A stretch of DNA of 64,000 nucleotides from Mesodorylaimus sp. YZB2_4. Its lineage: Eukaryota > Nematoda > Enoplea > Dorylaimida > Dorylaimidae. The stretch covers positions 682,001-746,000 of the forward strand of contig JASANH010000938.1 in NCBI GenBank assembly GCA_030248295.1. Reading direction: 5' to 3'. How positions within the stretch are numbered: position 1 is the stretch's first letter; the number at the start of each line of letters is the position of its first letter. Made by a program: the position numbers and the translations under genes. The notes beneath the pieces are model-generated. The model was not told the DNA's origin, did not search any database, and was given only the letters and a program-made list of their open reading frames with translations. Below are positions 1 through 12,476 of this stretch, piece after piece.

Positions 1-3000
1 TCATTCAAATTGTCCAAACCCGATAATCTGGACGTGGCCGGGCAGCAAAAGGAAAGACGGAGACTTGGGACAGCTGCTAATGCTTGTCGCGGTAGGACCG
101 CCGTCTCGTTTCGATTCGAGGCAGACACCGACCACCCCTGCGCCCAGCCCAACACCAAACTGCTCCCACCAACCATCGCCATCGACGGCGTGGCTCCGCC
201 GGCGCTTAGCAACCAAGCGAGGGCCATAATCGATGACCCTTCTCGGCTGGTAGCCTTGGGGAGAACCTCCTAAAATCCTAAATAAACCTCGTTTTAGAAG
301 CGCTACCGATCCCTCTTCTCATAGACTCGTCATTCACACCGAATCAACTGCATGACTAGCGTTTCATTTGGCGGCATAAGCTGCTGATGGAGAGCTTCAT
401 CCGCTCCTATCCTCAGCGGGACGCAACGAATATGGTATGGAAATTGCCTTATGGCAACAGGAAGAAAACAACTGCCACAGCATTTCTATTCATCATTTCC
501 GTCGACGGCTAACTATCAACAGTCGAATGAGAACCAGTAGGTACAATAAAGAAAGCCTGATCCGAGCACTCGTCTTGTCCTCGTCTAAAAGCCGTCGATG
601 AGCGACAGAGCGCAGTTGCACTACAGACTCTTTTCACCGCTTTTGCGCCCTCAATTTTTCAACAAGACCTTGCCAATCTACCTAGTTCGTAGTTGCGCTC
701 GCTACCAACCGAGGACGACGACGACACAGTCCTCAATGGTGAAGAAGGCAGAAAGTACACACGGGAGGGGGACGAACGAATCGAGTCAACCAGCCACTCT
801 ACACCGCCGCCACACGCCAACGGCCCGTGGCATTAAACTGGCATAAACCGGGCCTCAAGTCCACAGGAGTGTGGCCGAGATCAACAAGAAAATACGGTTT
901 GTCGCCCATAAACGTAAAGACAGCCCGTTACACGGCCGCACACTAATTCGGCCCGAGGCAAATTAATCCGACAGTCGATTAGAAGTCGTCACGTGAGAAT
1001 AGTAGATACGAAATGTCAGGACACTGTTCTCGTTTCTCAAACACAACAAACCGCCCTGTGTCAGACACAATGTCGAATTGAATCGAGCCTCTGTTCGCAG
1101 CTGCTTTGGCTCCCCCGAACTAAAAAAGGACGCAGCTGGCTCACCTGCATCTAGCCATTTAGGTTCAGGATTAGGGATCACCTGGCCCATTGAATAGAGG
1201 AGACACTACACGTGTACACGCGCAATGCGGTGTAATTCATGCACATTCGAGACATTATTTCTCAAAAAAGGACTTACCGAATTGGCGTATCCAAATCCAA
1301 ACTTCAGGATAGAATGAGCTGCAGTCGAACTACCGCGTGATCATTACCAGTTCAGTCAAAAGCGTACCTGAAACAAGCGATGGCTTCGGCTCGAGAAGCA
1401 GCGGTGAATTCTAAAACATGCGATTTGTTTGAGAAATATGCATACTTCGAAGCTTACGAACTAACGGAGGGGCGATTCCAGTTTGGAAGATGTTTGTCTA
1501 CGTTTGAACAGCAGTCTAAACCATCCTGAATTATCAGTCCCTAACCTTACGATTGGGCACCTAATTTCGACATTATTTCCAACCCGTACTTTAGATGCTT
1601 ATGAGACATCGCCAAAATTCTGCTCATTGTCGGTACTGCAAGTGAGCGCATGAAACATCATCCAGACATAGACAGCACTTAGCATGTTTTCCGGTTCCAC
1701 CGTAAACACAGAGGAGGAGGAGCATTTCTGCCTTCACTTCTTCGAAATTCGGCCTCCCATCTATGGTCAAGAACAGGTAGCAGGTATGTGCAGTACATCT
1801 ATGGCTATCTGTAGATACCCATCTACTGTACTGTATCTGCTGCAAATCTTACGCACCAATCTTACAGTAAAGTTGGCGTCTGCAGAAGGTGGCATGTGAA
1901 GAACCCTAAACTATGAAGGGACTGAATTTCGTTTGTGCAAAGTTGTAATCGCGAAATTGTACCGATCGATATCGATCTCGCCAAATCGATCAAAATTTTT
2001 TGATTTTCAGGCCGAAAGATATGCCCTTATTATTAACGCAGCGAGCCCGCTCCATTTTTTAAAGTTCCGTACATTAGCTTTATTTTGAGCATGAGAATTC
2101 TTTTCATGATCATTGTCATAGTGAAATCGCGGCAACTCCGCTAATCTGACACCAAGCCCGAAAACCTTTAATCGGAATCGACCCTCAGGGATTTCAGGTA
2201 CGTAAGGGGCGAGAGTGAGCCACCATTTTGTGCTCAAAACCGCCGTTTGCCTGTTCTTTGGCATAGGGGTCTAGAAAATAACGAAATATGGCACCAGTGC
2301 GAAGAAAGTGCGATTCAGTTTTGCACAGACTCCTTGCCTGAAGAATTTGATTCAGCGTGATATTTCTTCGGCTTCAATTGCTCCAAACGTTTGAAGTGGT
2401 TGGTCCAGAATCCATGAATAATTGCGCTTCTCTCTCAATCTCATCGTCAGCTGAAGTCGTGTTTTTGGAAGGTCTTGGGGTGTTCGAAATTAGGCCTAAT
2501 GTGCCGAATTCCGAACACCCTGAGAATTTTTTAACCCTACGGTTTCTTCCTAATTACAGCATTGGAGCAGGCTTGAGCGGTATTTACTGCTATACTGTAC
2601 GTAAATGACTTCAAAATAATGTACATCCTACAATCAACTATACCTGTCTTATTTTTACCGAGAAACCTCAATTGGCAGATTAGGTATTCGGAATTAGGGT
2701 ACATTACCCGAGGCCTATATATCCTTCCGCAGGTACTTTTACATGTAGCAGTCAGTCAGTCGGGTCGGGCTAACATTATAGGCCTACTTTCGTATTTCGG
2801 TATCCCACAATGATTTCAGCAAGCCTGACATATGTATCCCGTTTATTGATATGTTCAGAGAGACTGTCGAAATGCTTTCGCCCAGGCAGCCTTCATGGCA
2901 AAACTTTCAATGTAGCCACGGATGCTCGCGGAGGCATAGGAACAATAACATATGTATGTATACCTACGCTAACGTACAAAAAAACCGAATACTTACTGTA

Positions 3001-3374
3001 CGTACTAAGTTTTCGTCATTAGATTGACCCTTCGACATATTGCCGCCGTTAGAAAAACCTTTACCCACATTTTAGCGCCAAAATCCACATCGTCCAAGAT
3101 ACAGAGTACAGACAGAGCATACGTGTCGTGACGAGCTTGAAAAGTTTACAAAACTTTTCCCGCTTTTTATAGCTTTGCCGCACTTAGCAGACATTGCTCC
3201 TTGCTAATCTTTATTGGCGGTAAATTCAAATCTTCAACTAGCACTGATCGTGAGTACCGAACACCACTCCTCTCTCGTAACACGCAATCGACAAAAAATC
3301 AACGCGCCATTTATCTACTTCCACTAGACACTCAAAACATTACACGGGAATGAATTTCAAATAATTCCCGCCTC
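1..3374. other. no supportable gene
   Basis: Only short open frames under 90 codons occur here. None has a recognisable domain or a convincing splice structure. Positions 1900-2050 and 2480-2720 are AT-rich with small imperfect palindromes. I treat the stretch as intergenic, possibly including an untranslated or regulatory part of a gene outside the window. Confidence 0.5.
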
Positions 3375-4382
3375 TTATCGTTTCGAATTCCCACTCTTCT
3401 CACCAGACAAATTGACAAGCCCACCAAATCCGCACGAAATGCCACGAGCACTGCACCCTCGACACCCGTTCGTGATCAAATCGCAATTGGGCACATACGA
3501 GTCATCCAGCCCCGCCTCGTCCTTGCTCGGCCCCGTCTGAAATCGATTGCCCGTTTCACACGCCCAAAATCGTGGATGATGGCCGCGAATGTGATCCTCG
3601 AACAGGACTGCATTGTCGACGGTCGTAAAGCATTCGAAACAAATGGGGCAACTGATCGGAATCACCTGAGACCTTGCTTGAACGGGGGACCGAATCCATG
3701 TGATTTGACCTTTGACCTGGCCCGAGATCGATTCTTTGGTATTGGCAAAATTTGGAATAGTTTCAGGATTCTTCACGATGGCTGGGTTGATCGGGACTGG
3801 AATCGGCTTGATGACTTCTCCAGACGCATTGCCAACGCCCAAATTCAGTTTTCGGCGCAACAAAAATTCGAATTCTTCTTTATATTCACGAGACAATGTC
3901 GTTGTCGACGTGGAACTGCAAGTATCGGATGATCGTTGAGAATCGATCGATATCGATTCGATTGATAGTTCTTTCGATTTTTCAAATTTGATCGAGACAC
4001 TCGATTGTTCCATCTCGTCGTCACTTGTTTCCTCATCTTCGCTCTTCTCATCCTTGGACTCGACTTCGTCGTCATTTTCGATTTCTTCCGATTCGCTTTC
4101 CTCGATTTTCTTGTAACTTCGTGAATTAATCGGAGGCGCTCGAATTTTCTTTGTTTGCTTCGGTTTAGTAATCGGCGATTTTCCAATCAATCGATTTGAT
4201 GATCGAAGTGTCAGAGATGCAATTTTCGATGATTTCGCTCTCAGTCGCTCGGATGATCGCGTTGGATTCAAATTCTTGTTCACTTTCGCCACATTTTCTT
4301 GACGAGATGATAAATAACCTCTCAGTTTTTCGGGTAATCTCAAAACACGACGACTCCGCAGTTTCATTTGTGAATGTTTCAA
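3375..4382 (-). CDS. hypothetical protein with one C2H2-like zinc finger
   Basis: This is a single uninterrupted frame of 335 residues. I do not recognise the family. The N-terminal 100 residues are basic and rich in Arg, Ser and Lys. An acidic Glu/Asp/Ser stretch follows at about 93-130, then a Ser/Thr-rich segment. Near residue 245 there is a C-x2-C...H-x4-H arrangement beginning CPICFECF and ending HIRGHH, which resembles a C2H2 finger. The C terminus has further cysteines (CDLITNGCRGCSARGISCG) that could bind a second metal. The layout suggests a nuclear protein, which is an inference. The start could be the first Met or Met6. No intron is needed, unlike most neighbours, so a retrocopy is possible. 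Confidence 0.6.
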   Translation of the reverse strand: MKHSQMKLRSRRVLRLPEKLRGYLSSRQENVAKVNKNLNPTRSSERLRAKSSKIASLTLRSSNRLIGKSPITKPKQTKKIRAPPINSRSYKKIEESESEEIENDDEVESKDEKSEDEETSDDEMEQSSVSIKFEKSKELSIESISIDSQRSSDTCSSTSTTTLSREYKEEFEFLLRRKLNLGVGNASGEVIKPIPVPINPAIVKNPETIPNFANTKESISGQVKGQITWIRSPVQARSQVIPISCPICFECFTTVDNAVLFEDHIRGHHPRFWACETGNRFQTGPSKDEAGLDDSYVPNCDLITNGCRGCSARGISCGFGGLVNLSGEKSGNSKR

Positions 4383-4504
4383 AAATCGTTTTTTTCAAGC
4401 TTATTACGTAACAATGATGCCACAAAAAAGCTTACGCCCGGCTGCCTGCGGCTGGTCCTTGCAACAGATTTGCTCGCGCTTGTGCAAGGTGGCGGTCCAT
4501 GCTA

Positions 4505-4525
4505 GGGGGGGGGGGGGGGGGGGGG
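4505..4525. repeat. poly-G run (21 G)
   Basis: Uninterrupted run of 21 G, followed at 4592-4602 by a second run of 11 G. Both lie just upstream of the zinc-finger gene on its minus strand. Runs of this length can form G-quadruplexes and are prone to length error. Confidence 0.9.
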
Positions 4526-5289
4526 TTGTTCGTGTAATCAACGAGACAGTGACGAGGCCAGCAGAGCCGGTCATAGTAGGTGGTGTATGACGGGGGGGGG
4601 GGTCGGATAAGAGGCTGGCCACCCCTCTCTACTGACCCACCTTCGATGCATGTTTTTGCGTGCACTGCAGTATGTAAACTACTTCAGGTAAGGTGGAAAA
4701 CATAGAGTCACTTCGAGTGAAGTGAACGCAAGGTGCTGACGATAGCAGCCAGCATCAGGTGGTTCATTGCAACTGGTCATGATCCAGCAGGACGACACAC
4801 AGGCGACCTCTCAAAATGGACCTTCGAATAGATGCCCGTTGAAGGGTAGCCCTGGAACTAATGATCGGGAACACCGTGTTCAGAAATTGAAAGGGAGTGC
4901 ATAGAATGCTGGGGATTACGATGTCAATAAGCTCAGGTACGGGCTTGTAAGAGCGGCTAATACAATTTTGATGTTTATTTTTGAGACAAGCAGTAGGAAA
5001 TTTAAGAACTTTTGGAAAAAGTACCAAAATCTGAATTTAAAGAATTTCCAATGTCTCTGGCAGCTTCGACCGAGCCAGGGCCGACCTGCATCTCATTCGC
5101 GTGCCGTGTATCACTTCACATTGACCGATAGTGCAAACAGTAGGGCAAAAGGAAGGCTTCTGGTGGAGAGACAAGCACAAACTAGGATACAAACTCAAAG
5201 CGAACCAAATTCCACAATCTCTGTCATTTATGTCCATCCGAGTGTCAAGTTCTCTTGCTAAGTTTCCACTTCAAGTATTCCTTATTGAA

Positions 5290-5690
5290 CCGCCTCGGTG
5301 GTGTAGCGGTGAAAGGCGTCTGTCACTCATAGTTTGCTTAGCAGAGCTGGAAACCGGTTGGCCGCGAGTTCAACTCTGGCAGTCTGGGAACTTGGTGAAG
5401 TTCTCTCTGCGCCTTGCACACCTGGCGGCGGGCGACCTCACCCTTTATCCCTCCGGGGTCGAGAAACGAGGTGGGATGCTCTCGAATCCGGGTCCCCTCA
5501 CGGGGCACGGGCTGGGTATGGTTGCCCCGCGGGGTGACCACCGACATCGCGGGGTTGCGACCAACACGCGCCCTTGCCTGCCATGCGTATCGAATAGACC
5601 CTAGTCGATGGCTAGATAGGGTCAATTAACAAACCCCCTAGCCCGCGGGTAAAGGGCCAAAAATCGACTCTCCCCTGGATCGACCAGCAT
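5290..5690 (+). repeat. tRNA-derived SINE-like element, GC-rich body
   Basis: The 5' part carries an RNA polymerase III box A-like motif (TGGTGTAGCGGT) followed by GGCGTCTG, and about 50 bp later a box B-like motif (CGAGTTCAACTC). A GC-rich body of about 300 bp follows. The head resembles those of the elements near 23.5 and 43.96 kb. Open frames across it are incidental. Boundaries are approximate because no clear target duplication was found. Confidence 0.6.
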
Positions 5691-6137
5691 GGGTAAAAAA
5701 AGTGTTTCTAATTACATGTCTTTAAATTGTATTACGATTAGTCACCGCTGTAATCGAACAAGCCTTTGTACCTATATGCTACCGACAGCATGCCAAGTCC
5801 AGACTGACAATGCCGGAACCAGTTGCTCATTTGGGGCTTGGGTTTGGTCCTGGTTCGGGTGGTTCAGCTCAGCTCGGTCCTGGTTCCGTAAAAAATAGGC
5901 CACCTGGTCTGGTCCAGTCCGTGGCTACAAAGCCGCCTTGGCTGAACGTGGGTTTCTTGTGCTCCCAGAGACTGCTGTAATTTGTTCAGAGTGAAAAGTA
6001 AAAGGCAGTGGGCGATCTACCGACTTGTCTTTTTTGGCGGTGGTCACCACGGAAGGGGGTCTATACTGTACGTGCTGGATTTATACCTGGGGCTTCGTAC
6101 TGAGGCCAAAGAGCAATCAGCGCGAAACGCTCACACA

Positions 6138-6156
6138 CCCCCCCCCCCCCCCCCCC
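6138..6156. repeat. poly-C run (19 C)
   Basis: Uninterrupted run of 19 C in non-coding DNA, preceded by a short CA-rich stretch. Confidence 0.9.
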
Positions 6157-6734
6157 TCCGGACTTTACCATTGCCAAGGACCATTACCAAGTATGGACAC
6201 TTGAGATGATTTACTTAGCCGCGAGTCGAACACCCACAGGTACGGCGGATACCGTGTTGACGTCTCTGGCCCATACGAGTCCTGCCTGGAATGCTTTTGA
6301 GCCCATCCGCTCGCCGGTGCCAACGAACTCCAAAGCCACACTTATCCTCGAATTCGACTTCGGCTATCGGGATGGCCACTATACTGCTAGTATAGGCACT
6401 CTGCAATATCGCCATGGGACTTCTGTAGAATACTAGACAGGTGCCCTGTGCATAGTCAGGTGGCCGAGAAGGAGTACAAATTCGTCATTGCTCTCGATTT
6501 ATGCGCCAACCACAGCCAAAATGATGTGATCCACTCTGGGAAGTGGCCATGAGCCCCCTGGAGAGCTGCAGTTGCGGGCACAACATGGGGAACCTCAGGT
6601 GTGCAGTCCCAGGGTCATTTAGGATTCGGGACCGCAGTCCCAAAGCAGCAGTGTTGTTTGTCCTTGGCCGCGTTCCTGTTGGCCATACATACATACGTTC
6701 CATGTACCTCTGTGTGCCCCTGTCCAATGCAATC

Positions 6735-6815
6735 TGTCCGTATACCCTGTGGCCAAGTCACCGGTCCGCCCAGGGTTTGATTCCCTGCAGCATAGATTAC
6801 TTAAAAACAATAAAC
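6735..6815 (+). repeat. tRNA-derived SINE fragment
   Basis: A box A-like motif (TGGCCAAGTCACCGG) is followed within about 20 bp by a box B-like motif (GGGTTTGATTCCC), then an AT-rich tail containing AATAAA. The compressed spacing and missing anticodon arm indicate a degraded tRNA-derived element, not a working tRNA gene. It does not share the GGCGTCTG signature of the other SINE-like copies here. Confidence 0.45.
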
Positions 6816-7220
6816 CTTCGCTGACCCCACACAAAGACGTGGATTTGCATTGCACCGTCTAATGCTCTGGGTGATAGGCGGTGACAGGAGAGGCTGAGTG
6901 TGGATCACCGAACGGCCTTCTATGGAATCGACGGGTAACAGCACAAGTGTGCTGAGCGCGATTCCACTCGAGAAACATGCAAAGTAAGCTTGGCTTCATA
7001 ATCAGGTAGGGAACTGGAATAAGCGTTGCATCAGAGTATCTTTCAAAATCGACTACTGGAACTGGGTCCTGATGAACTCTCCAGCACTCTGCCAAATGCA
7101 CCTTTTTCGCTTGGATCCAGCACGACGAGCAACTGTGGTAGCACAGGCATTTCACATCAGCAGCATCAGAGCGCATCACACCAGATCATCATCACATGGC
7201 GGCTTCGACGAGTTTCGAGA

Positions 7221-8182
7221 TCAGTCGTGACGGCTGGACAGCAGCCAGTAGAGGAGACCATCGGCGATGCCCAGCATGACCACCGTCTTCCACTGCTCGC
7301 GGCGAAGGCTTTGGCGGTTGAACAGGCCCGACTTCTGCTGCATGTCGATGACGGCCACCGCGGTCAGCAGGGCGAAGTAGAGCATGTAGGTCGTCGTCAT
7401 CTCCTTCGCTCCCACCAGCACGTACGTGATCAGCGCCGGGGCCACCATCAGCGGCTGAAAAGAGAACGAGTCATCTCCGAGCAGAGAGGCACCAGCGAGT
7501 GCTTACCACGAAGACGCGGCGATCGCGCAACTCCGACGGAGCGTGGCTCATGACCAAAGCGGCCAGCGAAATGGTGAACGGCAGGATGAAGGCGGGCGGC
7601 GCCATGAAGCCGAGGCTGCGGGAGCCCAGACCAGCACCGATGGCCAGACCCAGGACGGCCGAGGCCCCGACGACGTACTAAAAAGCAGTGTTGTAGATCA
7701 GGGACTCGCAAATGCACAGTCGATACTTACCGTTCCGCTGGTTTCTTCGATGAACTTTGGGGCGGCCAAAATGACCAACGGGACGAGGACTGAGAATGCC
7801 ACCATGGTCGTCCAGTCGGCGAAGATTGTGGAAAGGGCGCTCCCGCCGGCCGTTTCACCCACCGCCAGGCCCAGCATGCACACTCCGGCCCACATGTTGC
7901 TCTGCAACGAAAGCCAAAAGTTGGCCTGTGAAAGCAAATCCAGTGACTTACCTCGTGCAGGAACGAGATGGCTTCGCCGCCGACGCTGCCGCTAAAGTCG
8001 GTCAGGGCCGTCTTGGCTTCTTGCAGGCTCTCCTGGATCTTGCGCTGCACATCGGACGGCAGTTTGCTGATGTCGCTGCCTCCAAAGTCGACTTGGGGGG
8101 CTTGGAACTGAGGCCCCGAATCCTTCACCTCCTCTTTCTTGTCTTCAGCTGGTGGGGCGGTATCAGCGTCCGGAGCAGCCAT
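7221..8182 (-). CDS. multi-pass membrane protein of unknown family, four exons
   Basis: Four exons join cleanly, all in phase 0: 8182-7952, 7901-7731, 7677-7507 and 7454-7221. They give a protein of 268 residues. The first 77 residues are hydrophilic, starting MAAPDADTAPPAEDKKEE, with an amphipathic segment ending FLHE. The remainder is strongly hydrophobic with about five or six membrane segments: WAGVCMLGLAVGE, VAFSVLVPLVILAAP, VVGASAVLGLAIGAG, FILPFTISLAALVM, PLMVAPALITYVLV and YMLYFALLTAVAVI. It ends in WLLSSRHD. The start has a good context (CCAAAATGG), and an upstream in-frame Met is less likely. I cannot name the family. An inverted partial copy of its 5' end lies near 32.1 kb. Confidence 0.85.
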
Positions 8183-11100
8183 TTTGGGTTCGGTCAGGTT
8201 CGGAGACGCCAGCGAGACACAACCACACGCAACAAGCAACCAGTCAGAATGATGGGCGGCCTGAATACTCCCCAGTGCTTCGTGAGTATCGCGACAGTGT
8301 AAAGTTGTAAAATGTAAAGTTACTTGCAACGTTCCAGTGGCACTACGCGGATTGATGGCGCTGAGCACTGTGCTAGAACATACCTTGGCGTAAGGCGTTC
8401 CCTTTCTAACGTTATGATTCGCGTCTTGCCTGCAAATCAAACAATTTTTACGAGTGCTGGCCAATGAGCGCATGAATGTTTATATTCTCATATCCGGCTG
8501 GAATATGGACATTTTCCGCTCGCATAGCACTAGCAAGCATTGCTGAATAAAATCCAAACATGGTGCTTTCCTCGGTCGTCCATAAGTTTATTTGCTCAAA
8601 AATAAACATTCTTACGTCAAGGGGCGAACACGGGTGAGCAGCAAAGTTACGACGTTTGGGTGTTGCCTGTGCTAATTTATTCCCTGGACATTATGATGTT
8701 TCCCCGCCCATAATTTATCCCAGCATAACTCGCCGTCAATCGAAGTCCCCGAAAACATGTCTCTAATCTCCTCTGCATTCATCACTTCTCCAGGGTCTGA
8801 AAAACCGGAAGTGTTGACGAGCCATTTTTTCGGCTAGCAGCTGGTGGTCGCTTGAAATAGCTCGATTGGCTGTGTATCAGCTTAGTGTGACTGCCACGAA
8901 CTTCATTCGTGTGCTGTATAAGGATGTGGTGTCGAGAGTGAAGGTTCCTCGATGTGGTGCTAGTGCACTCGCAGCTATCCTCCGATGGCCACTCGAAAGA
9001 ACAAGCTGCGTTAAGTGGACTAGGCAGCTGGCTTGCTTTTTCACCCGTGCTCTCATTATTGCCCGCACATTTTTCGAAGACGTGACGCCTTGTTCTTTTT
9101 TTTTCCTCCTTCGCATGCATCAAAGGGGCCGGCCTGATTGATGGTCGGCCTTTCCCTCTCTTTCATTCGTGTAGCAACCGAGGCTGGTGTCCTCGCATGA
9201 ATTCTATGTTGAGCATTCTTTCAAGAGTGTGGCTCCTTGGCGTTTATGGAGACAGTATCATGTTTCTTGGCGCACCCTAGCAAATGGGCGTAACTGCTCG
9301 GATGTGATCAGACATGACCCGACGTTTGATTATTCTTGGCTCGCTTCCCCCAGGCTGTGCAACACGGCAAAGGCGCTCCAAACTTGTCCATGCTCTCTGT
9401 AAACCGACCCCGAGCCTAGGCTCGTCTTCATTCCCCACAGGACCCCGTTAAGCAGATTACAAAGGTCGACTTGAAACTGAACTTTGGAACGACCCAGCTA
9501 TGCCTAAAATGTCTTTGAATGGCTCTCCCGTCCGGCCTTCAAAACGGAGGCGGATATATTAAAGTTTTGAAGACGACCAGGGACTCGGGCACTGATTGAC
9601 TCTCGTCACCAGGCGAGTACATCTGTAGGAGAGGTTGGCACTACCGCGCCCCAAAGCGTCTTGTGTAAGACTAAAATAGAATGCCCGAAAGGAAGTCGGA
9701 GTGGGCGATCGAGGTAGATAAGTACTGGCTAAGATGTGTGCCACCACTCCTTTTCGATTTTGCTGCCGGACATCTGCGTTTTTCCGCAATCATGCCAAGC
9801 GGTTGTTCGATTTGTGGTCGGTCTCGGCTTTGTAACTGTCAGTCAGACCGGAAGTGTTCGCTACTTTCTTTGCCATTGGAAGGATTGTGACAAGGTTGGC
9901 TTTCTTGTCCCTTCAGTGCCTCTTTGGTTAAGCCACTCATTGCACAGCCCATCCCACGACCCCAGATGCTAGCTTTAGTTTTATTGTCTGATTGAATTGG
10001 CTATCAGCTGCCGTGATTGTGCCCGCGTGAATCGTCTGCCTGCTCATCACGGGCTGATGAGTGGGCTTGCGCGTGAACTCGGTTCCTGGTGGTGCTCAAG
10101 CCGTAAATGATTTACGACTGAAGAGGGCAGGCGCTTCATGCGCTTGTATGAATCGGCCAGCCCCACCATTTCGGGCGGAGGACCGGAATACTGCCATTCC
10201 ATCCAGACTGCTCTGATCAGGGCCAGTGTTTGCCCTGTTCAGGTTCTGCAAGTAAAAGGCAGTGGTCAGATGAAAGAGCAAGTAAGGCGGTATTGATTTT
10301 TTGGGGATTACAGTAGACAAAAGGTTTAACTCATTTTGAAAAAAGCAATAACTTGTGGCCCTAGAGTCCCATCGCCCTTAGGTAAGTTTCAATTTGGAGC
10401 AATCGCCCCTCCATACGTGCTGACGCCTTGTCCCATTATCTGCTGCAGTCTTCTCTCACGGTGTTCTATACGCGTCTCGTTGACGACGCTGCCTCTTGGC
10501 ATTTTCATTTTTGTCTTCTTGTAGCTGTTGTTGCCCGACTACGTCATTTTGAGCTTGGGCCCTGAATTACTTGATGCTCACGGCATGCAGCCTTTTGGGA
10601 GGGTGCACCGTCTCAAATTCGATAAGGATATCGAACAGCTGAGGACCCAACTCGACATCGGCTCGTTTTTCTTAGTTTAGCCTCGAGTTTCCTTTCCGCG
10701 CGAGTGATACTAATAATAGGCGCAGACTTCTTTGATATCTGCACAGCCCCTTTCCTCGAAGGCTCTTATCTCAGTCAGTCGAGCGAGTAAATGTAATCGC
10801 TGCAAGCAAGGACCGTTTTGGCTTTTTTCTGCCAACTCCATTCTTGCTTATCCAGCTTTTCTGCCCACGTTCGCCCGACAACAATGGTTCGCTTATCAAG
10901 ACAGTACTGATTAGTGCCCGTGTGGCCAACTATGACAGTGGCGTTTGGCACTCTTCATGCTTAGGCTTGAGAATGGCAATGAGACAAACAAGATGTTTTG
11001 CCTCGGCCATTCCTGGACACCACTGGCCACCTACCTTCTTTCCAAGACTACTGTACTCGTCCACGCCAGTACGACTCCAGTACGGACATGTGCGGATGGG

Positions 11101-12476
11101 AATGTTGTTTGACAAGTACGGAGGACAGGTGCAAAAGGCTTGGAGCACACATGTTAGTGCTATATTTATAGCCCTCATTTATTTGCCTGCGTGACGCTTG
11201 TTGTCCCAATTATCTCCTGTCAAAGTCCCCGGGCTTATTTGACACCTGGATCTCGTAGTCATCTAAGATCTACTCCGGAAGAAATGGATTCTGCCCGGAT
11301 GTGGGGGCGTTGACGTCGTGAATTTCAGTCTCCTCGACGAAGCGTATGACGGCAGTCATCTCCTCACCTCGCTGTCTAATGTGCACTTTTATGAAGTTGA
11401 TAATTGGATCTTCATTAGTTGAAGAAAGTGAACTAGTTTATGATCGCAGGATGCCCAATTTGCACCTATTTTCTTTATAAATGCTAATGACTGGTTGCCG
11501 TCTCGATGCGCATTAACGAAGAGAAGAGGATTGCGCTTGGCGCATAGCAAAGCCTAATCGCGATCAACAATTATCGGCTTATAGAATGCAATCAAGCTTA
11601 TGAGACGCTTTGTCATCCCATCTTTATCCTACTCGACTCCTATTGGTCACGTTCGCTTTGACTCATAACAGATGCTTATCTAGAAACGACGTGCCAAGAC
11701 GCCTAGTTTTGGTGGAGGCGGTCATTTTTGCTGATTGTCCCAAAGCCCAGTGAAATGACGGAAATGACAACCAGTTGATGACGCGTGTGCACCTGGCTGG
11801 GCTCCTAAAGAATTATTTTAAGAGGGTATCTTGAGGAGGTCTTGTTCTTTTAGGGGGCCTTCTTTTCGTGTACGCTAGCCTTGAAAAGAAGAATAAAGCC
11901 CCAAATGATATTTGGATGGCGATGAAGAGAAGACGCATGTGCCGCCCTTGTTGACGTTTTGCCTGGCTTGTAATAATAGCTAAGATCGAAGAGGCCTTGT
12001 GTGCCGAATGGCTGATAAGAAACGGGCCTTGATTGAAGACCGCGATTCGAGCCGCGAAGGCGTTAATTATAGGCTGAAGAAGGCTAAACCTCCAAGGCGC
12101 CAGTTACGGCCATATCGAGTGGCCAGAGTCATACGCTCACAAGTCAGTCTCCCGCATAAACTTCTACCCAACAGGCTTTCTGTAGTGCCAGTCGGGATGA
12201 CCGAAAAGGAGCGGGCAAGGAAGGACTGCAAAATAAAATATCGAACCAGCACATTAATCTGAGAGACGACTCCAGCCGCGGCCATCCCTGTTCACTACCT
12301 GATAAATAAAGCCTTTAGTTAGAGGCTAGTCGACGCGGGAAACCTTTTGGAGGGCGAGACAATCGCAAGCAACACACTCGCCTCTAGTGCTTTTATGGCG
12401 CGTTTCATTCAAGCATTCAGCCATGACCGGTAAACCCGTGTTCCCTGTGTGTTGTCTTAGGAAACTAATCGGAGCC
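8183..12476. other. long intergenic stretch with no convincing gene
   Basis: The first 80 bases are the 5' leader of the 7.2-8.2 kb gene; part of it is shared with the duplicate at 32 kb. The rest contains only short open frames without domain signatures. A basic 87-codon frame at 11999-12262 has no recognisable features. A splice acceptor (GTCTTAG) at 12454-12460 suggests that an untranslated first exon of the RASD-like gene lies somewhere in this interval. Confidence 0.5.

Noticed and set aside
5131..5604. 157-codon plus-strand open frame
   Set aside because: It runs through the tRNA-derived GC-rich element; the sequence has no domain and the opposite strand is equally open.
7727..8473. 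Longer 248-codon minus-strand frame starting at 8473
   Set aside because: It reads through the intron at 7902-7951 in the wrong frame, and its upstream Met precedes the leader that is conserved in the duplicate; the start at 8182 fits better.
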